64,000 nt of DNA from Rhodanobacteraceae bacterium. GTDB lineage: Bacteria; Pseudomonadota; Gammaproteobacteria; Xanthomonadales; Rhodanobacteraceae. The DNA lies in assembly GCA_004299555.1 (NCBI GenBank), contig SCQU01000002.1:1-64000 (forward strand). Reading direction: 5' to 3'. Shown one piece after another: positions 17,270 through 26,102 of the stretch; the first letter of the stretch is position 1; each line of letters opens with the position of its first letter. The position numbers and the translations under genes are program-made. The notes under the pieces are model-generated. The model was not told the origin of the DNA. It saw only the letters and a program-made list of their open reading frames with translations, and made no database searches.

Positions 17270-18445
17270 TCAACGTGACTTCCAGCTACCGGTCTGGTCG
17301 TAGTTCAACGATCGCTCGTAGCCGAACGCGTTCCAGACCGAGTCGAAAGCTGGGCGCATCACCGTCGCAACATCCGGTGGCCACTCGTCGACCGAGATCT
17401 CAGGAATGATGAGCGTGTCACGATCGGCATATCGAGGACCGTCGATCGCGTACCGCCAGGTGTTTACTCCGAGGCTGTACCCAGCCACGCCTACGCAAGA
17501 AAGAAAAATGTACAGTGGCGGAGCAAAACCAAGATCCCGCATGGCTTGCAGGTAATTGGAGAGAGCCTGCAAGGTATCTTGCTCAAACGAGATGCTCGGG
17601 ATGATCGTATCGGGCTCATGGCCATGCGCCCGATAAGCCGCCACGGATTCAATGACACCGTTGCGGAATAGCTGTGCGTAGGATTCCGATTTGCCGTCAG
17701 ATACTTCCGCGTAAGTCAAGCGTCCGTCGAGGTTGTAGCGCTGACTCCAACCTCGTGCGCCAGGCGGTGCAATTCTCAGCAGACTCTGCGATTGACCGGT
17801 AATCTCTATGTGACGGTCACTGGTCATGCTTTCCAAAGGGATGACGTGGAGCACGATGCGTGCGCCTCTGTCCAACGGTACAGGCGTGTTTCCGCCCCCG
17901 ATCATCATCAAGCGATCGGCTCGAAAACCACGGATACGTTCGGCGACAGTCTGCGAAAGCGTGAATGCCTGCCGCAGTTCGCCAACATCGAGCCGGTAGG
18001 AGCCGGACGCGTTGCGCCCGTAGAAATGGGCATGGCCTCCGGTAGTCACGCGGTGCGGGGCGTTCCAACTTTTGGCTACGCGTACAAGAAGAGCCTCACC
18101 GCCGGCTGCAAGCGGGACGAACTGGTATTGGACGATACCGGTGAGTCGCGGTTCGACGCCATCGGCACAGAGACTTTCGAATCGCTGCCGTACCAGATCC
18201 TGCGACGGCATTTGTAGTGCGTGTAACGCATCTGCGCACCCGCCGTCTTCGGCAATCCCATAAATTAGATCGCCGCCCTGCGTGTTGGCGAACGCGGTGA
18301 CTTCACGCAGGAACTTTACGTTCCCGCCATTGCCCGAATCGGGTAGCTGTTGTTTGTATTCCAGCTGCCGACTTTCAGGGGTGCGTGATGCGATCAACGC
18401 CTGCAGGTCTGCTTCAGTGATGGATTCAACAGGCTTGGCGATCAC
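17270..18445 (-). CDS. Schlafen/AlbA_2-domain putative DNA-binding protein
   Basis: A 391-residue protein with a GTG start and AAGGA about nine bases upstream. The N-terminal 160 residues form an AlbA_2 (Schlafen-type) domain: RQLEYKQQLP at about 26-35, FLREVTAFANTQGGDLIYGI at about 45-64, and HRVTTGGHAHFYGRNASGS at about 130-148. The C-terminal half does not match a family I know and has no membrane segments. AlbA_2 domains bind nucleic acid or nucleotides and occur in several anti-phage systems. It follows the reverse transcriptase by 66 bp on the same strand, as the last gene of the hsdR-M-S-RT operon, so a shared function is likely. Confidence 0.8.
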   Translation of the reverse strand: MIAKPVESITEADLQALIASRTPESRQLEYKQQLPDSGNGGNVKFLREVTAFANTQGGDLIYGIAEDGGCADALHALQMPSQDLVRQRFESLCADGVEPRLTGIVQYQFVPLAAGGEALLVRVAKSWNAPHRVTTGGHAHFYGRNASGSYRLDVGELRQAFTLSQTVAERIRGFRADRLMMIGGGNTPVPLDRGARIVLHVIPLESMTSDRHIEITGQSQSLLRIAPPGARGWSQRYNLDGRLTYAEVSDGKSESYAQLFRNGVIESVAAYRAHGHEPDTIIPSISFEQDTLQALSNYLQAMRDLGFAPPLYIFLSCVGVAGYSLGVNTWRYAIDGPRYADRDTLIIPEISVDEWPPDVATVMRPAFDSVWNAFGYERSLNYDQTGSWKSR

Positions 18446-18511
18446 GACGACACGTCCTTCCTATCGGAATCGGTGCCTCAAGTGCGATTGGCCTACGACC
18501 GGAAACTGCGC

Positions 18512-20575
18512 TCATGGTGCGATGTCACTCCTTGCCAGCTCGCTGACTGCCGCCACCAGCAATCGCCTTGATCGAGCTAGGAACCGAAAAGGAATTTTAC
18601 CGGTTGGTCGTCCGGAGTTTCGAACAACTGGATGCGAGCCCATGCTTTCGAAACGCCGTTGATGGACTTCACTGGCAAGCTTGTACGTCATCGGGTACTT
18701 GGTGGCGAACTTGGACGATGCGGAACCAAGAGCGCTTCCGATATGGCCTAAGTTGTATTTCCCGATTCCACCGTCTGCATGAAATAATGCGTCGAGCAAG
18801 CGGTCATTGAACACGTCGAGCAGGTTGACGAAGCTCGTGATGTTGACCTTCGAAGCCGCGACAGCTTCCACAATCTGCAGCTCGGCGTACTTGTAGTCGC
18901 GCCCGAACAGGCATCGCCAGTTCAATATCGCGATAGTCCTGTCTAGCTTGGAGAGCGAGTGCTGGATGCCGCAGAATTTTGCTGTTGACCGGCGAATCAG
19001 GCCAACCTCGCGCAACATGAGCGCGGCCCTTTTGTTCCAGTCGCGCCGTCGTCCGGAGGGTACATGGTCAATCTGGAATCCGATCCAAGCAGCCGCAAGC
19101 GCCGGCACGCCACGGACGTCATGCACCCCCGTATCGACGACGCTCTGCGATGTAGCAAGGCTGACGGTTTTGCCGTTCGTCGCCTCAATCAATTTCGCGC
19201 GCACCCACCATGATGGCGCCACCTTGCAGGCGTAGCGGATCTGCCCGTCAGTAAGTGCCCCCGCGCGTATCAGGAACAGCCCTGCCGCGACCATCAGATC
19301 AGCTTGCATGGACTTCGGCGCCCATAGCCCCTTGAGGTATTTGGTCAAAGCCCTGTCTTGCGTTTGCGGAAGCCGACCGTCGGCCGCCGAAATGAATTCC
19401 GCGCACACCGACTGGTAAAGATCGCTGTTCTTTATCGTCACCACGACGTGTTCGGCAGCCACGCGCGGCAGCTTCCCATAGCGACTCAGGTACCTGCAGA
19501 TGTTGCGATAAACCTCGGGGTGCCTCTCAAGCACCTTCCACAGGCGTTCCGTCAGCTTCGCGGATGGTTGCGCATTTGCCAGCAGGTACTTGAATCGAGT
19601 GGGGTTCGCGATACGGTGCCGCGGCGTCAGTTCGCGAAGCCTGGCAAGCAGGCGCTTCTGATCGACGAGCCGAAAGCTGATGGATGGTTCCGGCGGGTTC
19701 GATACGGTCTTGAGCTCCTCATCGATACTTGTAACGCGGTGGATATCGATTTTGCTGCCCTGCGGAAACAGGCCGATGTCCTTGCTCTTGCGGTCCAGCG
19801 CGACCAGCAGCCTTCGCAGCGTGTGCTCGTCGCGGGCGAACAGGCGGATGTCATCGACGTAACGTAGATATCGGAACTCCGAGTGTTTCACGTTGAGGTC
19901 ATCGAAGTACGATAAAACGACTTCCGACAGCAGCCCCGACGAAAGCGGCCCTTGCGGAATGCCGTGGCTATGGAAGATGCCTTTGTCGGTCGCGGCCCAC
20001 GTACCCAGCCAGTCCGTAAGTTTTCGACAGAAATCGGGCTCGAATCCCAGCCTGGCGAGGAAGTGGCGCAGCACGCTGTGATCGAGGCTGTCGTAACAAG
20101 CCGTCAAATCGAAACTCGCCCCGTAGATGAACCTGTCGTCGACGGCCTTGCGCGTTGTGTCGTTGTATGCCTTGTATCCAGCACTCCACTTGCGGTAGAA
20201 CCATGCCGACGACTTGCCGGCGTACAGATGCCCGAAGACTGACTTCAAGTATCGTTGCCGAACCTTGGGGAACAGGCGCTCCGCCACGAGATTGACAGCG
20301 GCCTGATAGACGATCTGATCCTCCACGCTGAGCAATGAATAGGGGCGAAGCACGCCCGACGGCTTCGGAAACAGGATCTTTGTGGCCGGGTCCGGGTCGT
20401 ATATCCCTCGCTTCAGGCGGTCGGCGACATCATTGAGCAGCGCGTCCTCTGCCGCAGCGAAATGCTGGTACAGGGATCGAAAGTACGATTTGTAGCTCGC
20501 ATCGGCGTTCGACTGAATCCAGCGCCACGCCCGCCGGAGATTGTCCAACTTCCGCAGTTGGGTAAGCGCGGTCAT
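18512..20575 (-). CDS. Reverse transcriptase with a large C-terminal extension, restriction-operon associated
   Basis: I use the ATG at 20575, nine bases after the hsdS stop; an in-frame TTG at 20581 is also open. In 689-residue numbering the RT core shows SFDLTACYDSLDHSV (motif A, about 156-170), GIPQGPLSSGLLSE (motif B, about 207-220) and YLRYVDDIRLFA (motif C, 238-249; catalytic DD at 243-244). About 350 residues follow the RT core with no motif I recognise. No maturase (X) or HNH domain is apparent, so it is not a typical group II intron protein. It resembles the unknown-group/defence-associated RTs. Placement straight after hsdS implies co-expression with the type I restriction system. 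Confidence 0.85.
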   Translation of the reverse strand: MTALTQLRKLDNLRRAWRWIQSNADASYKSYFRSLYQHFAAAEDALLNDVADRLKRGIYDPDPATKILFPKPSGVLRPYSLLSVEDQIVYQAAVNLVAERLFPKVRQRYLKSVFGHLYAGKSSAWFYRKWSAGYKAYNDTTRKAVDDRFIYGASFDLTACYDSLDHSVLRHFLARLGFEPDFCRKLTDWLGTWAATDKGIFHSHGIPQGPLSSGLLSEVVLSYFDDLNVKHSEFRYLRYVDDIRLFARDEHTLRRLLVALDRKSKDIGLFPQGSKIDIHRVTSIDEELKTVSNPPEPSISFRLVDQKRLLARLRELTPRHRIANPTRFKYLLANAQPSAKLTERLWKVLERHPEVYRNICRYLSRYGKLPRVAAEHVVVTIKNSDLYQSVCAEFISAADGRLPQTQDRALTKYLKGLWAPKSMQADLMVAAGLFLIRAGALTDGQIRYACKVAPSWWVRAKLIEATNGKTVSLATSQSVVDTGVHDVRGVPALAAAWIGFQIDHVPSGRRRDWNKRAALMLREVGLIRRSTAKFCGIQHSLSKLDRTIAILNWRCLFGRDYKYAELQIVEAVAASKVNITSFVNLLDVFNDRLLDALFHADGGIGKYNLGHIGSALGSASSKFATKYPMTYKLASEVHQRRFESMGSHPVVRNSGRPTGKIPFRFLARSRRLLVAAVSELARSDIAP

Positions 20576-20584
20576 CAGCAACCG

Positions 20585-21742
20585 TCACGCAGGCCGACGC
20601 GCAAACAGGCGTTCGAGGGTGGCGGGGATCAATACGGCGCTGGCTTCCCTCAAGGCGGCGTGGCGTGCCTTGAGTGCGGCAATGGTGGATTGGAGGGTGA
20701 CGAAGGCCTGTTGAGCGACGAGCGGAGGGATGGGGATCTCGGTGGCGGCCAGTTTCTCAACGCCTAGCGTCCGGTTGCGGCCTGCTCCTCCCGGTGACGC
20801 CGCACGAATCTTTTCAAGCCCCTCTGGACTCAACAGGTAGTAATGGACAAACTCAGTGTGTGCGAAACCCGGATTCACTACGCAAGTCATGAACCGGTGC
20901 GAACCAAAACGGCCGTGGTCATCGGCGCTTGCAATCGCGATAGCGCCCTCCCAAGCGAACACGTTGGAGAAAAGCAGGTCACCTGCTTCGATGCGAAACA
21001 GACGTTTGGTGCCGACCTCCAGGCCGGAGATTGCTGGTTTGTGGAAGGTCCCCTTCCCGAATGAGCGAATACCGAGCTCCGGGTAGCTCGCCTCGGGATC
21101 AATAGGTACTACACGGCGGACCAGCGGCGCAACTTCCGCCATAGGACGATACGTTGCCCCAGCGATTGTCTGCTGGAATTGCTGGGCCAGCAAGCGATCG
21201 GCATCGGCCTCGATGGCTCCGAGGTGCGCGGTCAGTTGGCGGGTCTTGTCGGCCAGCGCATCGAGGTAGGCGGTGATTGCGTGTTGCTCATTCAGCGACG
21301 GCAGCGGGATTTCAAGCCTAAGGAAGAACCTTTCCTTGAAACGGTTACGTGTCGTTGGTGTACTACCTGTGCAATCTTCTTCCACACGCTGCCACGTGGC
21401 GGGGAGCTGAAACCAACGATTGAGGAAGGCCGTATCAAGCCGCGTGTTATCAACATGAAATAGCGGGAACTCATTGGATACATAGCATCCATGCAAGTCT
21501 GAACCAATCAGGCCGAACGCACCACGCCACGCGAAAAGTCGACTGTAAATGAAGTCGCCCGCTTCAACGCGGTGCAGCCGCGAGGCCGAAGTTTCCGTAC
21601 CAGCAACGGTCTCGCGATGGAAGGCACCGTTACCTTCAAGGCGCACACCAAGCAACCGATACTCACCATCTGGCACCACAGCTTCGCCACGATCGACCTG
21701 CGTCACCAACTCACCGAGCGGAACGCATGGCCACTCACTCAT
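20585..21742 (-). CDS. hsdS: Type I restriction-modification specificity subunit HsdS
   Basis: A 385-residue protein with two target-recognition domains. Each is followed by a helical spacer: FRLEIPLPSLNEQHAITAYL near 150-170 and TEIPIPPLVAQQAFVTLQ near 335-355, the conserved PLP..EQ..I signature ending each TRD. HsdS directs the methylase and nuclease to a split DNA target. The ATG overlaps the hsdM stop by 4 bases. Both TRDs look complete. The reverse transcriptase gene begins 9 bp after its stop codon. Confidence 0.9.
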   Translation of the reverse strand: MSEWPCVPLGELVTQVDRGEAVVPDGEYRLLGVRLEGNGAFHRETVAGTETSASRLHRVEAGDFIYSRLFAWRGAFGLIGSDLHGCYVSNEFPLFHVDNTRLDTAFLNRWFQLPATWQRVEEDCTGSTPTTRNRFKERFFLRLEIPLPSLNEQHAITAYLDALADKTRQLTAHLGAIEADADRLLAQQFQQTIAGATYRPMAEVAPLVRRVVPIDPEASYPELGIRSFGKGTFHKPAISGLEVGTKRLFRIEAGDLLFSNVFAWEGAIAIASADDHGRFGSHRFMTCVVNPGFAHTEFVHYYLLSPEGLEKIRAASPGGAGRNRTLGVEKLAATEIPIPPLVAQQAFVTLQSTIAALKARHAALREASAVLIPATLERLFARRPA

Positions 21743-23298
21743 GCCTTCACCTCGACCATCAGCTTCTCGATCTCGCCAAGGAGCTTCTGCGCCTCGACCT
21801 CATGCCCGCGCATTTGCGCGACAAGCTCTGCGGGGTCGATGTGCTCCAGTTCTTGTCTGGCGATCGGATTCTTGAGGTCGAGGTTCCAGCCGCGCGCCTC
21901 GACCTCGACGGCAGTGGTCCTCCATGCGTGCGGGCCTTCCTTACGATTCTGCCACCAGGCTAGGCAGTCGGCGAACTCCTCGTACTGCAACGGCGCGGTC
22001 TTGGTGTATTTCCTGCGTCCTTCGGGCTGCGGCAATTCGTAGAACCAGATGTCTTGGGTATGGCCGTTTCGATCGAAGAAGAGCAGGTTGGCCGGGATAT
22101 CCGTGTAAGGCGCGAAAACCCCTTCAGGCAACCGCACGACCGTGTGCAGGTTGAACTCGGTGAGCAAGTGCTGCTTGATCAAAGCCGGAACAGCATTGAC
22201 ATCAAACAATGTGCCATTGGGTACTACCACTGCGGCGCGGCCGCCCTTGTCGGGACCGAAGCCCGCTACACGCAACTTGCGCATGATGTATTGCAGGAAC
22301 AGCAGTGCGGTTTCACTGGTTTGCAGATTGGGCGGAAAGTTGGCCTTGATACCGGCTTCTTCTTCGCCGCCGAACGGTGGATTGGTGAGGATCACATCCA
22401 CGCGTTCGGCGTGGCCGATCTCGTTGAGGCGCTGTTGCAGGGTGTTGCCGTAGCTGATTTGCGGAGATTCAACGCCGTGCAGCAGCAGGTTCATCTGGGC
22501 CAGCATGTACGGCAACGGCTTGGCTTCCTGCCCGTACAGAGTTTCGTGTTGCAACTGACGGCGCTGGGCCGGGGTCTTCACCTGTGGCTTCAGGTATTCG
22601 TAGGCGCCAACCAGAAACCCGCCGGTACCGCAAGCTGGGTCAAGTAGCATTTCGCCGAGCTGGGGTGCCGTGACTTCCACCATGAATCGCACGATCGGGC
22701 GCGGGGTGTAAAACTCTCCCGAGTCGCCGGCCGCGTCGCGCATCTCGCGCAACATGGATTCGTACAGGTGCGAGAGCGTGTGGACTTCGTCACTGCTGGC
22801 AAAGTGGATCCCGTTCACCTTGTTGAGGATGTCGCGCAACAAGTAGCCGGAGACCATACGGTTCTGCACACCGCGGAACACGTTGGCGATCACGGCGCGC
22901 TGCCCGTTGTGGTTTCCACGTTCGCCCTGGGCCCGCAGGTACGCAAACAGACCGGGGCCACGACTGCCATCGGGTCGCGTGGCCTCGTCATGGTTGATGA
23001 AGGCGAGTAATTCGTCGCCGTTGATGCCATCGGGTTTGGCGGCCCAGTCACGCCAGCGGTAAGGGCTTTCGATCAGCGGCACATAGGGTTTTCCGTCGAG
23101 CTCGGCTTCTTCCTCGTGGCGCTGCTCGAGATCATCAAGGAACTTCAGGAACATCACCCAAGTGAGCAACGGCAACCGGTCAGCGTCACCGTTGAGCCCC
23201 TTGTCCTTCCGCAGAATCTGTCGTGCGGACTTGATCAGGGCGGAAAGCTGTTGTGCGGTAGTGAGTTTGGCCTTGGTAGTTTTCTTTGTGCGTGGCAT
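21739..23298 (-). CDS. hsdM: Type I restriction-modification DNA methyltransferase HsdM
   Basis: A 519-residue N6-adenine methyltransferase. Motif I is LLDPACGTGGFLVGA (about 218-232) and the catalytic motif IV is VILTNPPFGGEEE (about 304-316). The N-terminal helical domain typical of HsdM precedes them. It methylates adenine in the HsdS-specified target and, with HsdS, forms the modification complex. It starts 15 bp after hsdR and overlaps hsdS by 4 bases. The full length and intact motifs suggest activity. Confidence 0.93.
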   Translation of the reverse strand: MPRTKKTTKAKLTTAQQLSALIKSARQILRKDKGLNGDADRLPLLTWVMFLKFLDDLEQRHEEEAELDGKPYVPLIESPYRWRDWAAKPDGINGDELLAFINHDEATRPDGSRGPGLFAYLRAQGERGNHNGQRAVIANVFRGVQNRMVSGYLLRDILNKVNGIHFASSDEVHTLSHLYESMLREMRDAAGDSGEFYTPRPIVRFMVEVTAPQLGEMLLDPACGTGGFLVGAYEYLKPQVKTPAQRRQLQHETLYGQEAKPLPYMLAQMNLLLHGVESPQISYGNTLQQRLNEIGHAERVDVILTNPPFGGEEEAGIKANFPPNLQTSETALLFLQYIMRKLRVAGFGPDKGGRAAVVVPNGTLFDVNAVPALIKQHLLTEFNLHTVVRLPEGVFAPYTDIPANLLFFDRNGHTQDIWFYELPQPEGRRKYTKTAPLQYEEFADCLAWWQNRKEGPHAWRTTAVEVEARGWNLDLKNPIARQELEHIDPAELVAQMRGHEVEAQKLLGEIEKLMVEVKA

Positions 23299-23313
23299 GG
23301 AATCGGGTTCTTT

Positions 23314-25701
23314 TTACGGATACAGCACCGCCTGAAGGCGAGTGACAGCGTCCCGCATTGCGGGCACGCCGCCGAAGTGGCGATTGGCGATTTCGGAAGG
23401 GCTGCCGAAGCGGTCGAAGGGTTGCACCTTCAACAGGTCCGACAGGTGGCTGAACTGAATGATGCCGCGTTCGACGTAGCGATCCAGCAATAGGTCGAGG
23501 ATTTCGCGCGCGGTGTCGCCGTATTGCGCAAAGATGTCCGGCACCTGCTTGCGCGCCTGCTCCGCGCGTTGCCGACGCGTAAGCAGAGGCGCGTTCCACG
23601 CCAGGTGGCACAGCAGGTCAAATGGATCCGCATCGGGCTGGCCGCTCGCGGAGGCAAGTTCGTCAAAATTGATCTGGCGATCGGTCAGTTCCCGCAGCAC
23701 CTCGGCACGGGTGTCGGGTTTGGCCCACGCGGCGTGAAGATCGTCGCGATTGGGATACATCGAACGAACCGTGCGTGCGGAGTAGTCGGTATAGCGCACC
23801 ACCTGCAACTTCTTGCCATCGGCATCGAGGTCGTAAACCAGGTGGCCGATCACTTCGACTTCGCCGCCGTCGACGTAGAACTTGTGAGGCTCGTCGGATG
23901 CCTCGCTGGCGATTTCGGCATCGAGTGTGCCAGGTTCGGCCGTGATGTCGTGTTCGGGCGGCGCTTCCTGCTCGGCTACGGTCTCCTCGGCTTCAACTTC
24001 ACCCTTGTCATTGATGGTGACCTGCTCGATGCGCGCCGGCTCGCCGTCGAAATCAGGGTCAGCGAAATGCTGGGTGGCGGTGCCAGTGAAGTCGATGATG
24101 TTGAAGAACTCTTTGCCGTAATCTACGCGTAGACGGGTACCGCGGCCGATGATCTGCTTGAATTCGACCGGGGAACCTACCACCCGGGCCAGCGCTATGT
24201 TCTTGACCGTTTCGGCATCCACACCGGTACTGAGCAATTGCGAGGTAGTGAGAATGGTGGGCGTGGGTTTGTCCACATCCTGAAAGTCACTGAGGTGTCC
24301 AAGGCCGATACCGCCTTCCGCGGCAGTAACACGACAGACGTAATCGGGATACCTCTGCACCAAGTCGCTGTTCAAGTTGATCAGCGCCTGTCGCATTTCC
24401 GCGGCGTGTTCCTGGTCCACGCAGAACACGATGGTCTTCGCGAAGCGGTCGGTGGACTTCAGAAACTCGGTCAGGTGCTTCGCCATCGCCTGCGTGCGGG
24501 AGCGCATGGCAATGACCCTCTCGAAGTCCTTGGTCTGGTACTCATCGTCGGGGATCGGGCGCCCGTAACGGTCGCGTTCGTCCCTGTTGGGCCGCCAACC
24601 CGCCGCATCGATGCTGGTAATGACGCGATGCACGCGGTACGGCGCCAGAAAGCCGTCGTCGATGCCTTGGCGCAAGCTGTAGGTGTAGACCGGGTTGCCG
24701 AAATATTCATAACTGTCGCGCGATTCCTCGCGCAGTGGCGTTGCGGTCATGCCGAATTGGATGGCCGGCGAAAAGTATTCCAGCACCTTGCGCCAACTGC
24801 TGTCGTCGCGAGCAGAGCCGCGGTGGCACTCGTCCACGACGATCAAGTCGAAAAAGTCGGGACGGTACAGTCGGAACAGGTCGTCCTCGCCACCGTTGGT
24901 CAATGACTGGTAGATGCCGAAATACATGTCGCGCGCCAAGCTGGGATCGGCGCTGGTTATCTTGTGTCGGGCATCACCGAAGTGGATGAAGTCCTTGTCC
25001 TTCGGATCGTCCACGAGGATGTTGCGGTCGGCCAGGAACAGGATTTTCGGGCGACGATGTTCGCCCGCTCGGTTCCAGCGGCTATTCCACAGTTTCCAGC
25101 ACACTTGGAAGGCCACGCTGGTCTTGCCGGTGCCCGTGGCCAGCGTCACCAGTACGCGTTTTTGCCCCTTGAGGATGGCCTCGATCACGCGCCGTATGGC
25201 GATGTCCTGGTAGTAGCGAGGAATCTTGCCCGAGGTGAGGTTGTAGGGCTCCAGCCATTGATTCGCCGCCGGTTCGGGTAGCTGGACCTCGCCGTTCAGG
25301 CGCCGCCAAAGTTCATCGGGGCTCGGGTAATGATCGACCTCGCGCTCGGCGCCGGCGGTGTAATCGATTTCGATGATGCGCCGACCGTTGGTGGCGTAGG
25401 CAAAGCGCAGGCCAAGCATCTCGGCATACTCGCGTGCCTGTTGCACACCGTTCTCGGCGGGCAAGCCAATTTCTTTGGCCTCGACGACGGCAATCGGGAA
25501 ATCACGCTGCAGATACAGGATGTAGTCGGCGCGCCGTAGCTTGGCGCGACGCGCCTTGCCACCGGCCAGCAGGATGCGACCGGCTGTGATGGCGTGCTGC
25601 TCACCAATGGCATGGGGTGCCTGCCCCCAGCCCGCGCGCTGCAGCGCAGGTGTGACGAACTCGCGGCAGGTGTCTGCCTCGGTGAGCACCGAGTCGTTCA
25701 C
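23314..25701 (-). CDS. hsdR: Type I restriction endonuclease subunit HsdR
   Basis: I prefer the GTG at 25701, giving NDSVLTEADTCREFVTPAL at the N-terminus, as in EcoEI-type HsdR proteins; a longer frame opens at 25812 but adds an atypical 37 residues. The product is about 795 residues. A PD-(D/E)XK nuclease motif (RADYILYL...VVEAKE) is near residues 55-75, Walker A is LATGTGKTSVA, the DECH box is LIVVDECHRG, and GMTATP is motif III. HsdR translocates and cleaves unmodified DNA. An acidic linker (GEVEAEETVAEQEAPPEHD) precedes the C-terminal domain. It is the first gene of the hsdR-M-S-RT-AlbA_2 operon and is nearest the element end. Confidence 0.92.
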   Translation of the reverse strand: MNDSVLTEADTCREFVTPALQRAGWGQAPHAIGEQHAITAGRILLAGGKARRAKLRRADYILYLQRDFPIAVVEAKEIGLPAENGVQQAREYAEMLGLRFAYATNGRRIIEIDYTAGAEREVDHYPSPDELWRRLNGEVQLPEPAANQWLEPYNLTSGKIPRYYQDIAIRRVIEAILKGQKRVLVTLATGTGKTSVAFQVCWKLWNSRWNRAGEHRRPKILFLADRNILVDDPKDKDFIHFGDARHKITSADPSLARDMYFGIYQSLTNGGEDDLFRLYRPDFFDLIVVDECHRGSARDDSSWRKVLEYFSPAIQFGMTATPLREESRDSYEYFGNPVYTYSLRQGIDDGFLAPYRVHRVITSIDAAGWRPNRDERDRYGRPIPDDEYQTKDFERVIAMRSRTQAMAKHLTEFLKSTDRFAKTIVFCVDQEHAAEMRQALINLNSDLVQRYPDYVCRVTAAEGGIGLGHLSDFQDVDKPTPTILTTSQLLSTGVDAETVKNIALARVVGSPVEFKQIIGRGTRLRVDYGKEFFNIIDFTGTATQHFADPDFDGEPARIEQVTINDKGEVEAEETVAEQEAPPEHDITAEPGTLDAEIASEASDEPHKFYVDGGEVEVIGHLVYDLDADGKKLQVVRYTDYSARTVRSMYPNRDDLHAAWAKPDTRAEVLRELTDRQINFDELASASGQPDADPFDLLCHLAWNAPLLTRRQRAEQARKQVPDIFAQYGDTAREILDLLLDRYVERGIIQFSHLSDLLKVQPFDRFGSPSEIANRHFGGVPAMRDAVTRLQAVLYP

Positions 25702-25988
25702 TGGAACGACCGCATTAGTTCTGGGCCTTCCGGCTGAAGTGGCACCGTACCTGTCGATCCACGAACTACCCCATTCCCCGCGTAGCTTCGTGAATCCTAA
25801 CCGGAAACGCACCGCACGGTTGCTTCGGCGATCTAACGCGCGAGCGCGTTTGCAACCCCGTCGTCAGACTTGCGCGCCATCTGGGCTGGATATCAGCGTC
25901 CTGTCCGCTCGACGCCGTACCCAAGCTATCTCCAGTCGCCTAGTCAAAACTGGTGGGCGCGCGCAGATGCCCGGATGGCGGTGGCGTT

Positions 25989-26080
25989 GTTAAGATCTAT
26001 TTCGTTACGAGATCGCCGCGATTCGGACGATTGTTAAATACTATTTTGTCACGTTAAAAACTATTTGCGCTCTTACCACA
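25989..26080 (-). repeat. Tn7-like element terminus with three TnsB-site-like repeats, beside glmS
   Basis: Read from glmS inward (minus strand), the end is TGTGGTAA (26080-26073). It is followed directly by two abutting 20-bp units, GAGCGCAAATAGTTTTTAAC (26072-26053) and GTGACAAAATAGTATTTAAC (26052-26033), a 24-bp spacer, and a third unit GTAACGAAATAGATCTTAAC (26008-25989). Tn7 ends begin TGTGG and contain GACAAAATAG...AACT-type TnsB sites, as recalled from the Tn7 sequence. The flanking GGTCC at 26081-26085 is the expected 5-bp target duplication; its partner is outside the window. The end lies 22 bp from the glmS stop, as expected for a TnsD-directed insertion. Confidence 0.88.
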
Positions 26081-26102
26081 GGTCCACACCGCGCAGGTCG
26101 CG

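Larger units (their letters stand above)
119..26080. mobile_element. Tn7-like genomic island at the glmS attachment site (left end outside window)
   Basis: The right boundary is well supported: a TGTGG-ended terminus with three TnsB-site-like repeats lies 22 bp beyond the glmS stop. The interior carries tnsA, tnsB, tnsC, tniQ and a tnsD remnant, together with defence-type cargo. The left boundary is not in the window; the start given here is only where the interrupting IS66 copy ends. The tns operon lies about 10 kb from the glmS-proximal end instead of next to it, so this could be one rearranged element or two elements stacked at the same site. Confidence 0.7.

Noticed and set aside
18446-18511. 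Retron-type msr-msd RNA between the RT and AlbA_2 genes
   Set aside because: The 66-bp gap is too short for a typical retron RNA and is downstream, not upstream, of the RT.
1-26000. CRISPR array or cas genes accompanying tniQ/tnsABC
   Set aside because: No regularly spaced direct repeats and no Cas-like proteins were seen in the window.
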